Positions 11,404-20,856 of a stretch of DNA of 64,000 nt are shown one piece after another. Both the position numbers and the translations under genes were made by a program. The stretch spans positions 248,001 through 312,000 of the forward strand of contig JAIWWG010000014.1 of the NCBI GenBank assembly GCA_025435555.1, given 5' to 3'. Source of the stretch: Chytriomyces cf. hyalinus JEL632. Taxonomy: Eukaryota; Chytridiomycota; Chytridiomycetes; Chytridiales; Chytriomycetaceae. The notes below the pieces were generated by a model. It was given only the letters and a program-made list of their open reading frames with translations, made no database searches and had not been told where the DNA came from. Within the stretch, counting starts at the first letter, position 1; every line of letters begins with the position of its first letter.

Positions 11404-11770
11404 TCTGAATCTGAGAGTATTTTATTTTTGGGGGGGCCGCTGGTAAAACGGTGCAAAATGAGGTTTGAATCGGGATAAAAAGTTTTCAGCGCCGTCCATA
11501 CAAGCGGACATACTCTTTGGATCCGCAGGATAGCTCCCCTTGGTTTCCAGTAACCGTTTCTCACGACTACGGGCGCAGGAAAGCAAAGACAGAGCGAAAA
11601 GCCACAGCGTTCCCAAAATTGGACCTGTGTGTGTTGATGTTTGGCACATGGGATGCGATAAAAGTATCCGTTTGTAATCAGCGAAAAAAAAGAAATTTTT
11701 TCATTTTCAGGGCAACCTTCTTTGTCATGCCTATTTCAATGTAGCGTGGAATTCAGTTTGGACGCTGCCT

Positions 11771-11789
11771 GTGTGTGTGTGTGTGTGTG
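11771..11789. repeat. (GT)n microsatellite
   Basis: Uninterrupted GT repeat of about nine units between the two bHLH paralogues. Confidence 0.9.
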
Positions 11790-11873
11790 CATAGTTGGTG
11801 TATTTATTACGGGCATCAGTTGGTGCATAACTCATTACGGGACTTGGCTGCTGGGATGTAATCTGATTGGTCC

Positions 11874-11892
11874 ATCGATCGATCGATCGATG
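11874..11892. repeat. (ATCG)n perfect tetranucleotide run
   Basis: ATCGATCGATCGATCGAT, self-complementary, in the upstream region of bHLH A. It could form a hairpin. Function unknown. Confidence 0.9.
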
Positions 11893-12062
11893 CATTTGCT
11901 GTGACTGTCCTCTCTCTTTTGGCAGTCACCTATGTATTAATAAATAATGTAACATGAATTCATGCATAAATGCGCTGTTTTTATTATACAGTCGAGATTG
12001 GAGAAATAGAGAAACAAAAAAGCAGAACAGAAAAATAAATGAAAAACAAACAAAAACAGGAA

Positions 12063-12992
12063 TTAAACCATTTCTGCATTCGTGCTTTTCAATTCAAGTT
12101 TCGCCTTCAATAAAGCGTTTCTCTTGAGCAGTTGTTGGATAAACTCTCGGCTTCCTTCAAGAATTTCTACCCGGCTGCTTCCGTCCGTGTTACCAGCTGC
12201 GGCATTAGCGCCGTCTCCCTCGATGGGTGGTTTCATTCCTGGAACAAGCAGTGACAGCTGATGCAGCGACGACCGAACAAGCGCGCGTCGTCGCTGCTCG
12301 GCATGCATGTGGTTGATTTTCTTTTGGTCGGATGTGAGACCCACTTGGTTGAGGAGCAGATCTTGCTTGGATTTTCTACCCCGCTTTCTTGGAAGTGTTG
12401 GTTGCCGTGGCGACGATGAGGCAAGGAGTTGCTCGGATGAGGGTGCTGCCGCCGGTGATTCTTTGTTTACTGTGTCTTGTTGTTGAAAGAGTTGTTTGGG
12501 CTGGTGGAGGGTGTGTGGAGACTCATGTGACTGAAGGAAAAGAAATTGCGTGGGGATAGGTGCGGCACGTGTTTGCGCAGGAAGCTGCAACGACACGGGG
12601 TTGGCAGGAGAGAGCGGTGGGAGCGATACTGAGCAAAAAAGAGGTGAGGATGAGGATTCAAGCAGCGGCGTGCGCTGATGAGAGTCGCGATAACGGTGGC
12701 TGTCCATCGATAAGGACTGGCTCAGATGCAAACGGAGGGGCGGTAGCTGGGGTGAGATGCTCCTGGGGAGCTGGTAGCCAGGGATGTACGAAGAAGACGG
12801 CAGGATAGGACTGGGAACTGGGGAAGGTGCTGGGGTGATTTCGTAGCGCTGAATGAGAGGTTGTTGGCTGAATGGCAGAGAAGAGACGCAAATAGAATGG
12901 GTGGGTAGTAAATGCAGTAGCTTGGATTGCTGGGCAGTCTTCAGGTGCTGCTGCTGGTTGAGTTGCGGATGGAGGGGTTCTGCAGAGTTCAT
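12063..12992 (-). CDS. bHLH transcription factor B (paralogue of bHLH A)
   Basis: Single exon, 309 residues. The N-terminus is Gln/Pro/Ser/His-rich, followed by the basic stretch RKRGRKSKQDLL and a bHLH domain at about 222-300. The basic region NHMHAEQRRRALVRSSLHQL has the same class-B His, Glu and Arg contacts as paralogue A. The loop is longer by a few residues (PPIEGDGANAAAGNTDGSS), and helix 2 is RVEILEGSREFIQQLLKRN. The high match in basic region, loop ends and upstream stretch against unrelated N-termini indicates local duplication followed by divergence. Its upstream region carries two palindromic CACGTG elements, the site this domain should bind, which suggests feedback control. Confidence 0.85.
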   Translation of the reverse strand: MNSAEPLHPQLNQQQHLKTAQQSKLLHLLPTHSICVSSLPFSQQPLIQRYEITPAPSPVPSPILPSSSYIPGYQLPRSISPQLPPLRLHLSQSLSMDSHRYRDSHQRTPLLESSSSPLFCSVSLPPLSPANPVSLQLPAQTRAAPIPTQFLFLQSHESPHTLHQPKQLFQQQDTVNKESPAAAPSSEQLLASSSPRQPTLPRKRGRKSKQDLLLNQVGLTSDQKKINHMHAEQRRRALVRSSLHQLSLLVPGMKPPIEGDGANAAAGNTDGSSRVEILEGSREFIQQLLKRNALLKAKLELKSTNAEMV

Positions 12993-13198
12993 TTGTTGAG
13001 GATTTTGTGGGTGCGAATTGGTGGGTTCTTGGAGGCCCTTTTTATGTGGACGCCGCTCGTTGATTTGGTTATCTCAGACTCCGATCCGATGGGCCCTTTT
13101 ATATTTCCAGTTTGCATTGACACATGGGTGGACTTGTTGGGGCGGCGTGTGTGCAAACTAAGCACCGGCAAATAAACACTTTTTTGTGCACGCTTGGA

Positions 13199-13206
13199 CC
13201 ACGTGG
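13199..13206. promoter_or_regulatory. Palindromic E-box CCACGTGG
   Basis: Perfect 8-bp palindrome with CACGTG core, about 207 bp upstream of the bHLH B start codon and 305 bp upstream of the SH3 gene. It matches the expected target of class-B bHLH proteins. Occupancy is inferred. Confidence 0.6.
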
Positions 13207-13291
13207 ACTTGACTTGCCACACATGTCTGATAAGAGCTTCTCACATGGGCCGCATTTATCATCAGCGACGCTTCTGATTGGTTCATGCAGT

Positions 13292-13301
13292 GTCACGTGA
13301 C
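13292..13301. promoter_or_regulatory. Palindromic E-box GTCACGTGAC
   Basis: Perfect 10-bp palindrome, about 300 bp upstream of bHLH B and 210 bp upstream of the SH3 gene. The same decamer recurs at 60738-60747 before the homeobox gene. Confidence 0.65.
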
Positions 13302-13363
13302 TCCATTAGTCATCCGGACATGCTCCTTTTATGATGACCGATCTGTTTGTCCGGATGCTGCTT

Positions 13364-13389
13364 TGTCTCTCTCTCTCTCTCTCTCTCTC
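13364..13389. repeat. (TC)n microsatellite
   Basis: Pyrimidine dinucleotide run upstream of the SH3 protein gene. Such tracts are common in fungal promoters. Confidence 0.9.
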
Positions 13390-13510
13390 ACACTCTCTTT
13401 CTCTCCTTCCCTTCCACACAAGACCAGCACAGGTGTGGTCGTCACATAAACACACGAACCTCATGAAGACGGAAAATAAATAAATATTTACGAAGTAAAG
13501 TAAATTGCGA

Positions 13511-16342
13511 ATGCCCCAACCGTTTGCGCCTGTGGCTGCTGCAAGTGCCCAAACAACACCGGCACGTCGCATGGGCATTGTTCTACCCGCACTCGGCGCC
13601 GTGTTCCTCAGTGCCCACTCGGTGCTGGTCCCCGAATGGGCCGCCCTGGGATTTGCCTTCTCGCTAGCATGGCTCGTGACCATCGTGGCTGGGCAGCCCG
13701 ACCCATCAACCGACACGATCAGTCAATCAAACGCAACTCATGCAAGCGACCAAACGGAATCAACTGCTGCCTCCATCAGCCAATCAGATGCTTCGAGAGT
13801 TCGTCAATCGATTTATGCACGTATGCTCAACCGGTGGTGGTTCTCGTCCCTCGCCGCCATCTTGGTGCTGTCGCTCATCCAGGACCCCTTCGCACCGAAA
13901 CTGTCCGCAAAGGTTGCTGTAGCCCATGCGCCGGCCGTATCGCAACATGCCCTTCTTGTCACTGTGTCTAAACTGAAGGGGCTGCCGTGGGGCTGCAGTC
14001 AACGAAATATTCATGCCTTTGCAGTCTTTCGATCGCACAAGATTTCATCGTCCGATGGTAAATTTGGTCACTGGTCGGCGGTGGAAGTGGCCTCCATACC
14101 CCACGAGGAGTATATTCGAATCCCGATTTACGATGTAACAAAAACAATCTCTCTCTCTTTCTTTCTGTTGTCTCTACTTATGCGATTTGCAGCCATCCTC
14201 GGCAGGCTCTACTGTGTCCAACGTCCGGAAACGTGCCTTCACAACCTCTTCGTACACGCGCGCCAGTCGCCGAGAGGAGACAATATTTATGCTGAACAAC
14301 GCCGGCGACAGGGACTTGATTGTCAAATTGGGAGTGTCATGTCGCAATTTCCCCGCCGAAATGATCTTTGGACCAGAGCTATTTCTTCTCGACGCTGGTT
14401 CTGCAGGTGACCATTTTGTTGGCAAAAGTAATCTCTAATTAATAATTTTTTTAATTGATTTGGCCACATTGCACACTTAGAACTGCATCGATTCACTTCA
14501 ACCGCTCCGATTCCCTTCCCGAAAAAACCAATGCTCCCAGCTCGAATCATTTCCTTCCTAAATCCATTCACCTGGCCTCGCCGTTTCACATCCATACTTC
14601 GCACGTACACCACATTGATTGAGTTGGGCCTCGTTTGGCCGTTTCTCACGCGCGTTCTTGAAAAGATCTTTGTCAGGTACCGCGCTGAGCGACTTGAAGC
14701 GGGAGAATCGGTTGTGCAGCTTGAATCGTCGAATAGTCGTGGAAGTATCTCATTCAACAGAGTGTTGGAGGGATGTGCCGAACTTTTTATGGCGCTGTTG
14801 GACATGATTCAAGGGAAGCGCGGGAGAAAAGCGTGGGCAAATCGAAGGAATCATGCTGTTGATGATGAAGGTCGGAAGCGGTTGAAGGGTGACAATGATG
14901 ACGCGTCTTTGCCGGTATTACATAACAGCAATGGTCAGTCGATTGAAGGAGTGCAAGTGCTTTCTGAAGAAAGGCTTCGGGCGAGCTCCAGTCCTGTCAG
15001 GGGATCATTCTCGGGTGTGGGTTATGGCAAGAGCCACTCTGCACTTAAAACCAAGTCAAACTCCATTTGGGAAGGCTCATCTGGGCGGCTGGTTGGCAGC
15101 TTGTTGAGCAGTGTTGGCACCTTGACTCAGCGGCGAAAGAAGAAGTGGGAGCGAAGTGGGTATGTTTTTGTGGTCATCAAGAGTTACGAACCCATTTTCA
15201 AGGATGAGTTGCCAATTCACGTTGGCAATATTATTCGCATCAAAAAGATTTTCGATGATGGTAAGTTTTGATTTGGCAGACACGTGAACTTTGAGATTGA
15301 CAAGAAATTATCTTTTCTACCTGCAGGTTGGGCGTTGGGAATAAACGAGTCCACGAACGTCCAAGGAATTCTTCCGATGGCGTTCCTGACGTACATCAAT
15401 CCCACCAGCCCATCTTTGCCAGCCATCGACCCGCAAAGCTTTGTACCCCGACAGCACACTCACTCCGGCACATCCTCCACAAACGTCTCAGGACCCCGAA
15501 CCAAATCTTCGTCAGAAAGCCCTGCCACTACACCACTCATGCACCCACACGAACTCCTCACTGCCACGTCTTCAGTAGTTGAAATGATCAGCAACGAGCC
15601 GCCTGCGCATTTACGTCGCGGCCGAGGACGCAGCATGTCTCGCGCGCGGAGCAACACAAACATTTACGCTTCTGCTGCCGCTGCTGCTGCCGCTGCTGTT
15701 TCAGCAAGCACCGCCGCCACACCCACAGGTGGATCGACACCAGGAACACCCGTGTTGAGCAGTGGAGTGATGAGTTCCACCCCACCTGTATCATTTCCAA
15801 GCATGGAACGACCTCGTGGCCGGAGCAGCAGCATGCACCGCAAGAAGCGGGGTGGTGTTGGGAGGTCCAAGAGCACCAAACGGGATCACGCAGAGCGAGA
15901 TGAAAGTGGGAAAGATAATGGATCTATTGCTTCTGCAAACTCCATTCATGGAAATGGCGGATCAAATCAAATGGCGAGGAGACGTAGCAGTGGGGCGAGC
16001 AGTATGCTACAACTTAAACAATACGGGCAGTTGGCGGAACCCATGTCTCCTGAAGAAGTTACTGTATTTCAGATGGACGATGAAGCAGACGATTTTGATG
16101 AATCTGATGCGGATGCAAATGGTACTGCTTTCTTGGGTGTCGGTGTCCTGACAGGGGAAGCTTCAACCCTGTACGATGATGATATTGAGGAAGTTGTGAT
16201 TGATGAGGAAGGCACCAGTGAAAGCAGTATCTCGGAGGATCGTGACGTTTGGCCGCCTGCAAGGGGCAGTGCTGCAGCGAAGCGGTCGAATCGGTTGAGT
16301 ATCTCCAGTGGGTACAGCCATATGAGAGAGTTTCGAGAGTGA
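13511..16342 (+). CDS. Membrane protein with SH3 domain
   Basis: Exons 13511-14134, 14193-14406, 14481-15260 and 15327-16342 keep phase (877 residues). The N-terminus holds hydrophobic segments at about 16-57 and 110-128. A C2-like stretch follows (LLVTVSKLKGLP, then EEYIRIPIYD), a weak match. Residues about 330-385 look membrane-associated or helical (FLNPFTWPRRF, LELGLVWPFL-like). An SH3 domain at about 515-570 has the ALYDY-equivalent VVIKSYEP, DELPIHVGNIIRI, the WALGI tryptophan and the terminal ILPMAFL. The last intron falls inside this domain, just before the WALGI tryptophan. The C-terminal 300 residues are Ser/Ala-rich with an acidic patch and look disordered. A role as a membrane-anchored scaffold binding Pro-rich partners is inference. 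I do not know an orthologue. Confidence 0.75.
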
Positions 16343-18236
16343 TATCCAAGTTTGTTTGCCGAGCTGTTAAAACATTATAGATTTATATTACAAGCAGAGA
16401 GGTCTGACAATATTAAACCTTTTTCTGGGAATCAAGAGATTTAAAGGTGCTTGCCACTCACGCATGAACATCGGCGTATATGGAAATAGCATATCCACGA
16501 ACCAGATTCACCTGAGAATGGTGACCATGTGTGCATCTGGGTCCACTAACGCGATTCTAGAAGTGCTTCCGCCCCTCGTCGGAGATCGAAACGCGACGGT
16601 AGAGATGAATCCAGTTCGACGTTCGGAAGAAGCCTTGACACAAAGCAGCTGCACCAAGAGATCAAGAGAGACCCCTCCTTGTTGATCATACAAAACTGCT
16701 CAAGTGTTTACTTGGCCATTTCTCCGTCTCCGCATTTCTTCTCATTGCCAGCATCCACGTGGTAGTTTTTACCAAAGAAAAGAGCCAGTTTTTCAAAGGG
16801 CAAAGACATTTGAAATTATGAGCACAAACGCAACGACGAGAAATACGGCGTATGGATTCCATTATGCGTTCACAGTGCATCAGATGTGCCGTGTACAACC
16901 CTGCATCTCTGGTGTTCGTATTGGATTCGGCCTCACTATATACCCGCTAACATTGATGGACCATTCCCCACAGCAGCAGGTTCCATGACTACTCATAGAA
17001 GGATGGCAACCATCGGTGCGCCTGTCATAGGAAGCGGACGAGAGCGATGAGTGCGCGACTTGGTGAAGTCAAAGCAAGGCATCTTTCTTCAAAAACAGGA
17101 CCTTTTGCTTTTCCATCCTACTTTCACATGCACAAGTTGCGGAACTACATAAATATAAACCATGTTTTGATCATACATGGTAAATCTTCAAGAATTGGTT
17201 TACCCGAATCCGTGAACCACAAGGAGGTGGACGCGTGCCAAATCTGACCAGATTGGCCCCCCCACAAGCCAGTCGCCTGAAGAAACTGTGCTCCAGCATT
17301 GTACCCAAAACAGACGACATTGGTCCTATGTGGAAAGCAGTCAGATAATCTTGACGTACTGTGCAGCGAAAACAGGTAGCCCTTGAGCCAGCAATTGACG
17401 TTGCGTATACGCAGTGTATTCTTTCATTGTACAATGCAGGCTTGAAGGGCTGGCAATCAGTATCTTTTGTTGTGCAGGAGCTAGATTCAATAGGGCAGTT
17501 AAATTATGGAACCAAGAGTGGCGAACAGTCACGGGAAACAAAAACAAGGAACCCATTTGATTCTGAAAACTTGTGCTGGTGATGTCGAAGTAACTGATGG
17601 CGGCAGACCGAAGGTTGGCCAAATGCTGCGTTCTTTGGTTTCAAAAGCGTCTCTCAAACTGCTCGGATTCTATGTAGTTGTCCTTTACCCTTGCATCCCA
17701 AATACTTCATTCATGTGGCTAATAGCTGGCTTCTCATTCCTCGAAACTTTGCAGGAGAGTCCAAGATTCTTTATTGCGGCTCCCCACCAGACTCTTTGGA
17801 CCACGCAGTTGTTGGCGCGTCGTAGCTGGCCAAGACCGAAAAAACCAAACTTGTGCATATGACTGATTTTTCTTTCGCAGCAGAGCTGATCTGTGGGTAT
17901 TTGATCCTTCCGCTGATCATATTGACCGCCCGTCACCCTGCGCCCGAAGGTTATGATCGTATCTCGCAAAACTTTGAAACGCGGTCAGAAAGGACTTTGG
18001 AATGTGTGCGCAGATTGTGGGTCTTCATTGGTTTTGCCTTCTTTCCTTTACTCACAAATGGGTTCCACAAGCCCCAACTTGCCCTGATTGGAAATCACCG
18101 AACAGATATTGACCGCGAGAGCAAACTGCTTGCTCTCTAAATTGCGCGACGGCCTGAATGCACAGCATTCCGTCCACCGAGTCTTGCTAAATGGTATGAA
18201 AAGGAGTGGACTCGGAAGAAGAAGACGCTTTTAAAA
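16343..18236. other. 1.9-kb stretch without an assignable gene; possible exon fragments
   Basis: No complete gene can be built here. The best coding-like pieces are on the plus strand at about 17754-17821 and 17881-17945. Joined across a good GT-AG intron (17822-17880), they read ESKILYCGSPPDSL, then VVGASRADLWVFDPSADH, weakly reminiscent of the SAM-binding start of FkbM/METTL24-type methyltransferases. Upstream exons that would complete such a domain were not found. Open frames at 17361-17582, 17506-17862 and 17853-18140 (plus) and 17341-17622 (minus) have no recognisable motifs. It may be a diverged or decayed gene, or a many-exon gene I could not resolve. Confidence 0.3.
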
Positions 18237-19962
18237 ATGGAAAAAGAGAAAAAACGAAGAAATGCAAATGAGAGCGAAAAGGGCGTGTACATCTCACGCC
18301 GCAAACTCAAGCGACAGCAGAAGCAAAGCGAAGTGAATGTGCCCGCAGAGCAAACAGTTGACGATTCAGTAACCCGTGCGGAGAGGCAGCTGGTTGTTGG
18401 GATTGTTGGCGGTGGGCTTGGCGGCCTCGCATTGGCAGCGGGACTGCAGCGAGTAGGGGCCTTGTGCGTAGTTCTCGAACGTGACAACCATGTGGATGCC
18501 CGTGCGCAGGGATACGGCCTCACGCTCCAACAGGCGGGGAGGGCGTTGAGGAGGCTCGGTCTTGAGCAGGCCGTGCTGCGGGGCGGTGTTGCCTCGGCCT
18601 CGCATTTTATCTGCGACCACGAGGTGCGTTGCTTCGTTTCTGGGACTGTGTCAATTTGATTGACGATTCATTCTGGTCCATCAGGGTAAACTGGCTCTCT
18701 TCTGGGGCACCACCAGCGTAGAGGCCGCCTCCACCTGGGATCCATCTCGAAACTGCCACATTGCACGGCAGGTGCTGCGGAAGGAGCTACTGGCAGCCTT
18801 GGACAGGTACGCGCTTGAAGAGTGCATCAGCTCGCATACCATGGCAGTTTGACTCACTTGCCTCCTCCAGCAACTACGTGTCTACTGTCTGGGGCTTTCA
18901 TCTTGATTCTGTCGAAGAGATTGACAGCAAAGTCAATGTTAAAGGTCGGCAAATACCCGTGAACACGGATGGCCAAATCCTGGAAAAGTCTTACGAATTT
19001 GATGTTCTCGTCGCTTGTGACGGAATCCGGTCGTCTATACGGGAAATCGTTCTGGAGGACAAAACGTCGAATGGGTTGAAATATTTGGACTCGTTTGTGA
19101 TGCTGGGAATCTTTGAAAACTCGCAATTCCCTGTCCTCCATGAGCGAATGATTCAAATGTCCAATGGCTTCGCGCGCATTTTTCTCATGCCTTTCGATGA
19201 AACTCGCTCAATGTGGCAATTATCGTTTCCTATGCTGGATGAACCTGGGGCGCTGGCTCTGTCAAGGGGAGGAAGTGATGGTCTGAAAGTGGAAGCCCTC
19301 AAGCAGTGCAATGGATTCGCAGACCCAATTCTCCCGATAATTGAAAGTACGGATGAGTCTCTTATCACTGGATACCCTGTTTACGATCGCGACCCGTTGA
19401 CTTTGCCGATTCATTACAAGAACTCATTCAAACGCGTCACCCTTGTGGGAGATGCGGCTCATCCCATGTCGCCTTTCAAGGGGCAAGGTAAATACTGTGC
19501 TCCTTCGAGTTCCCAGTCTTCTAGATCTTGCACTCACACTGAACCTCACAGGGGCAAATCAGGCTTTAATTGACGCTGTTGACCTCGCAGAATCTTTATC
19601 AAGTATACCTCTCGCAGATATACCCCATGCATTGCGACAATACGAAGCAAAAATGGTATTTGGTGGACTTTTCACTTTTTCACCACCCTTCCAACTTCTG
19701 AACAATCGTTTTTTTTGTCAACCAGATTCCACGAACAACACCTAAGGTACTGGGCTCTAGAGAATCTGTTCAAGCTCTCCACAGCCCGCAATTTAATGAT
19801 ATCCGGTATCAACTGGAACGACGGCAGTATGAACGAGTCGATGATTTTGCTGCACTGATGGAGAATCTCCGAACAGAAGGGGTCGGCATCTGGAGCAGTA
19901 ACGACGTACTTAATGAAGCATGTGATAGGCAGAATGCCATGATGCGAGCACATAAGCAATAA
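18237..19962 (+). CDS. FAD-dependent monooxygenase (group A flavoprotein hydroxylase family)
   Basis: Exons 18237-18623, 18685-18806, 18871-19487, 19552-19655 and 19726-19962 keep phase and give 488 residues. The Rossmann FAD motif GIVGGGLGGLALAAGL is at about 60-75, after a Lys/Arg-rich N-terminal extension. The middle DG motif is VLVACDGIRSSIRE, and the GD motif is VTLVGDAAHPMSPFKGQGAN. The C-terminal QYEAKMIPRTTPKVLGSRE segment is typical of this family. These enzymes use NAD(P)H and O2 to hydroxylate or epoxidise aromatic or other substrates. The substrate cannot be read from sequence. The extension (KEKKRRNANE..) is basic and not a signal peptide. A more internal start is possible but no better ATG precedes the FAD motif. 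Confidence 0.85.
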
Positions 19963-20856
19963 ACATTGATGGCTTCTGGCTGTGAATCTTGAATGTTAAA
20001 AATCGGTCCCAAAAAATAATACCCGTCTCTGAGTGACCCTGCACACAAGCGCACGCACTCGCCAGATACAAATCCCTGCTTCTTAAACAGTGCCAGATGG
20101 ATCAAGGTTAGTGCACCAAACGCTCTCCCATTTTCTCCCATCGAGGGTGGCCCCTCCTTCCCCCGAAATGGTGGAGTGCAATCAGTGTTTCTGGATCCAA
20201 TACGCTGGACAGATGTTAAAGGATAAGCGGCACAGCCAGTGTACGTCGCTCTATTCGCAATATTCTGCGGAACTGCGGAGGAAGCAGTGCCTTGCTGAAC
20301 TTCGGCACAGGTCTGGTTCAAGTCGCCATATCCTTGCCACGAACGAGGACTTGTCTTTACGCCTACCAAGCATCGCCATTACACGTACGAACGAAAACAA
20401 TTGACCCGGCAACTGGCGCGTCTGTCGTTCTGTGGGGTACTGCCTGTTCGAATGCGGTTGCAAGGACGCCAGACTTGTCTTCATGATTGCAGTTTAGTTG
20501 CAGGAGGGACTGACCGCCTCCTTTGGCTGCAGGCCCAAACAAAGTCGATGGGGGACTGGGCGACACGGTGCCACCCTCATTGGAGCCAATGTGAAATCAA
20601 ATACGAAGCGTCGTGATGGACTGAGGAGGACCCATTCACCTGTCATGGACTACACGGCTGGGGCAAAAGCAGCCCATCCTTTCGCTTTTTGCAAGGGGGA
20701 AGCGAATGTTTTCTCTCTTTTTCAATCTCGCTGGGGGGCCACCTCTCTCTTATCTCCTCACTTCGTTTCGCCAGGGTTGACACGTCAAATTAACCCTGCA
20801 CTAAACTCCTTCTCTCTTGCCCTCCCAAACCTTCAATCCCATCCATCAAATAGCAG
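19963..20856. other. Intergenic region with unassigned minus-strand frame; holds CHD1 5' end
   Basis: 894 bp. A minus-strand frame covers 19809-20369 with Cys-containing stretches (QTCAEVQQGTASS, TGCAAYPLTSVQRIGS), but it has no start or splice context I could complete and it overlaps the end of the monooxygenase. The first coding exon of CHD1 must lie here, since its exon at 20857 opens in phase without an ATG. Confidence 0.35.

Larger units (their letters stand above)
11404..12062. other. Intergenic region between tandem bHLH genes
   Basis: 659 bp. It holds a (GT)n run at 11771-11789 and a perfect ATCGAT-type run at 11874-11892, and is AT-rich towards 12062 (3' end of bHLH B). It is likely the bHLH A promoter plus the bHLH B 3' UTR. 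No gene recognised. Confidence 0.5.
12993..13510. other. Divergent promoter region, bHLH B / SH3 protein
   Basis: 518 bp between two start codons on opposite strands. It contains two palindromic E-boxes, an inverted CCAAT box at 13277-13281 and a pyrimidine (TC)n tract. Likely controls both genes. Confidence 0.6.

Noticed and set aside
12560-13175. Plus-strand frames antisense to bHLH B
   Set aside because: Shadows of the bHLH coding exon and promoter with no motif of their own.
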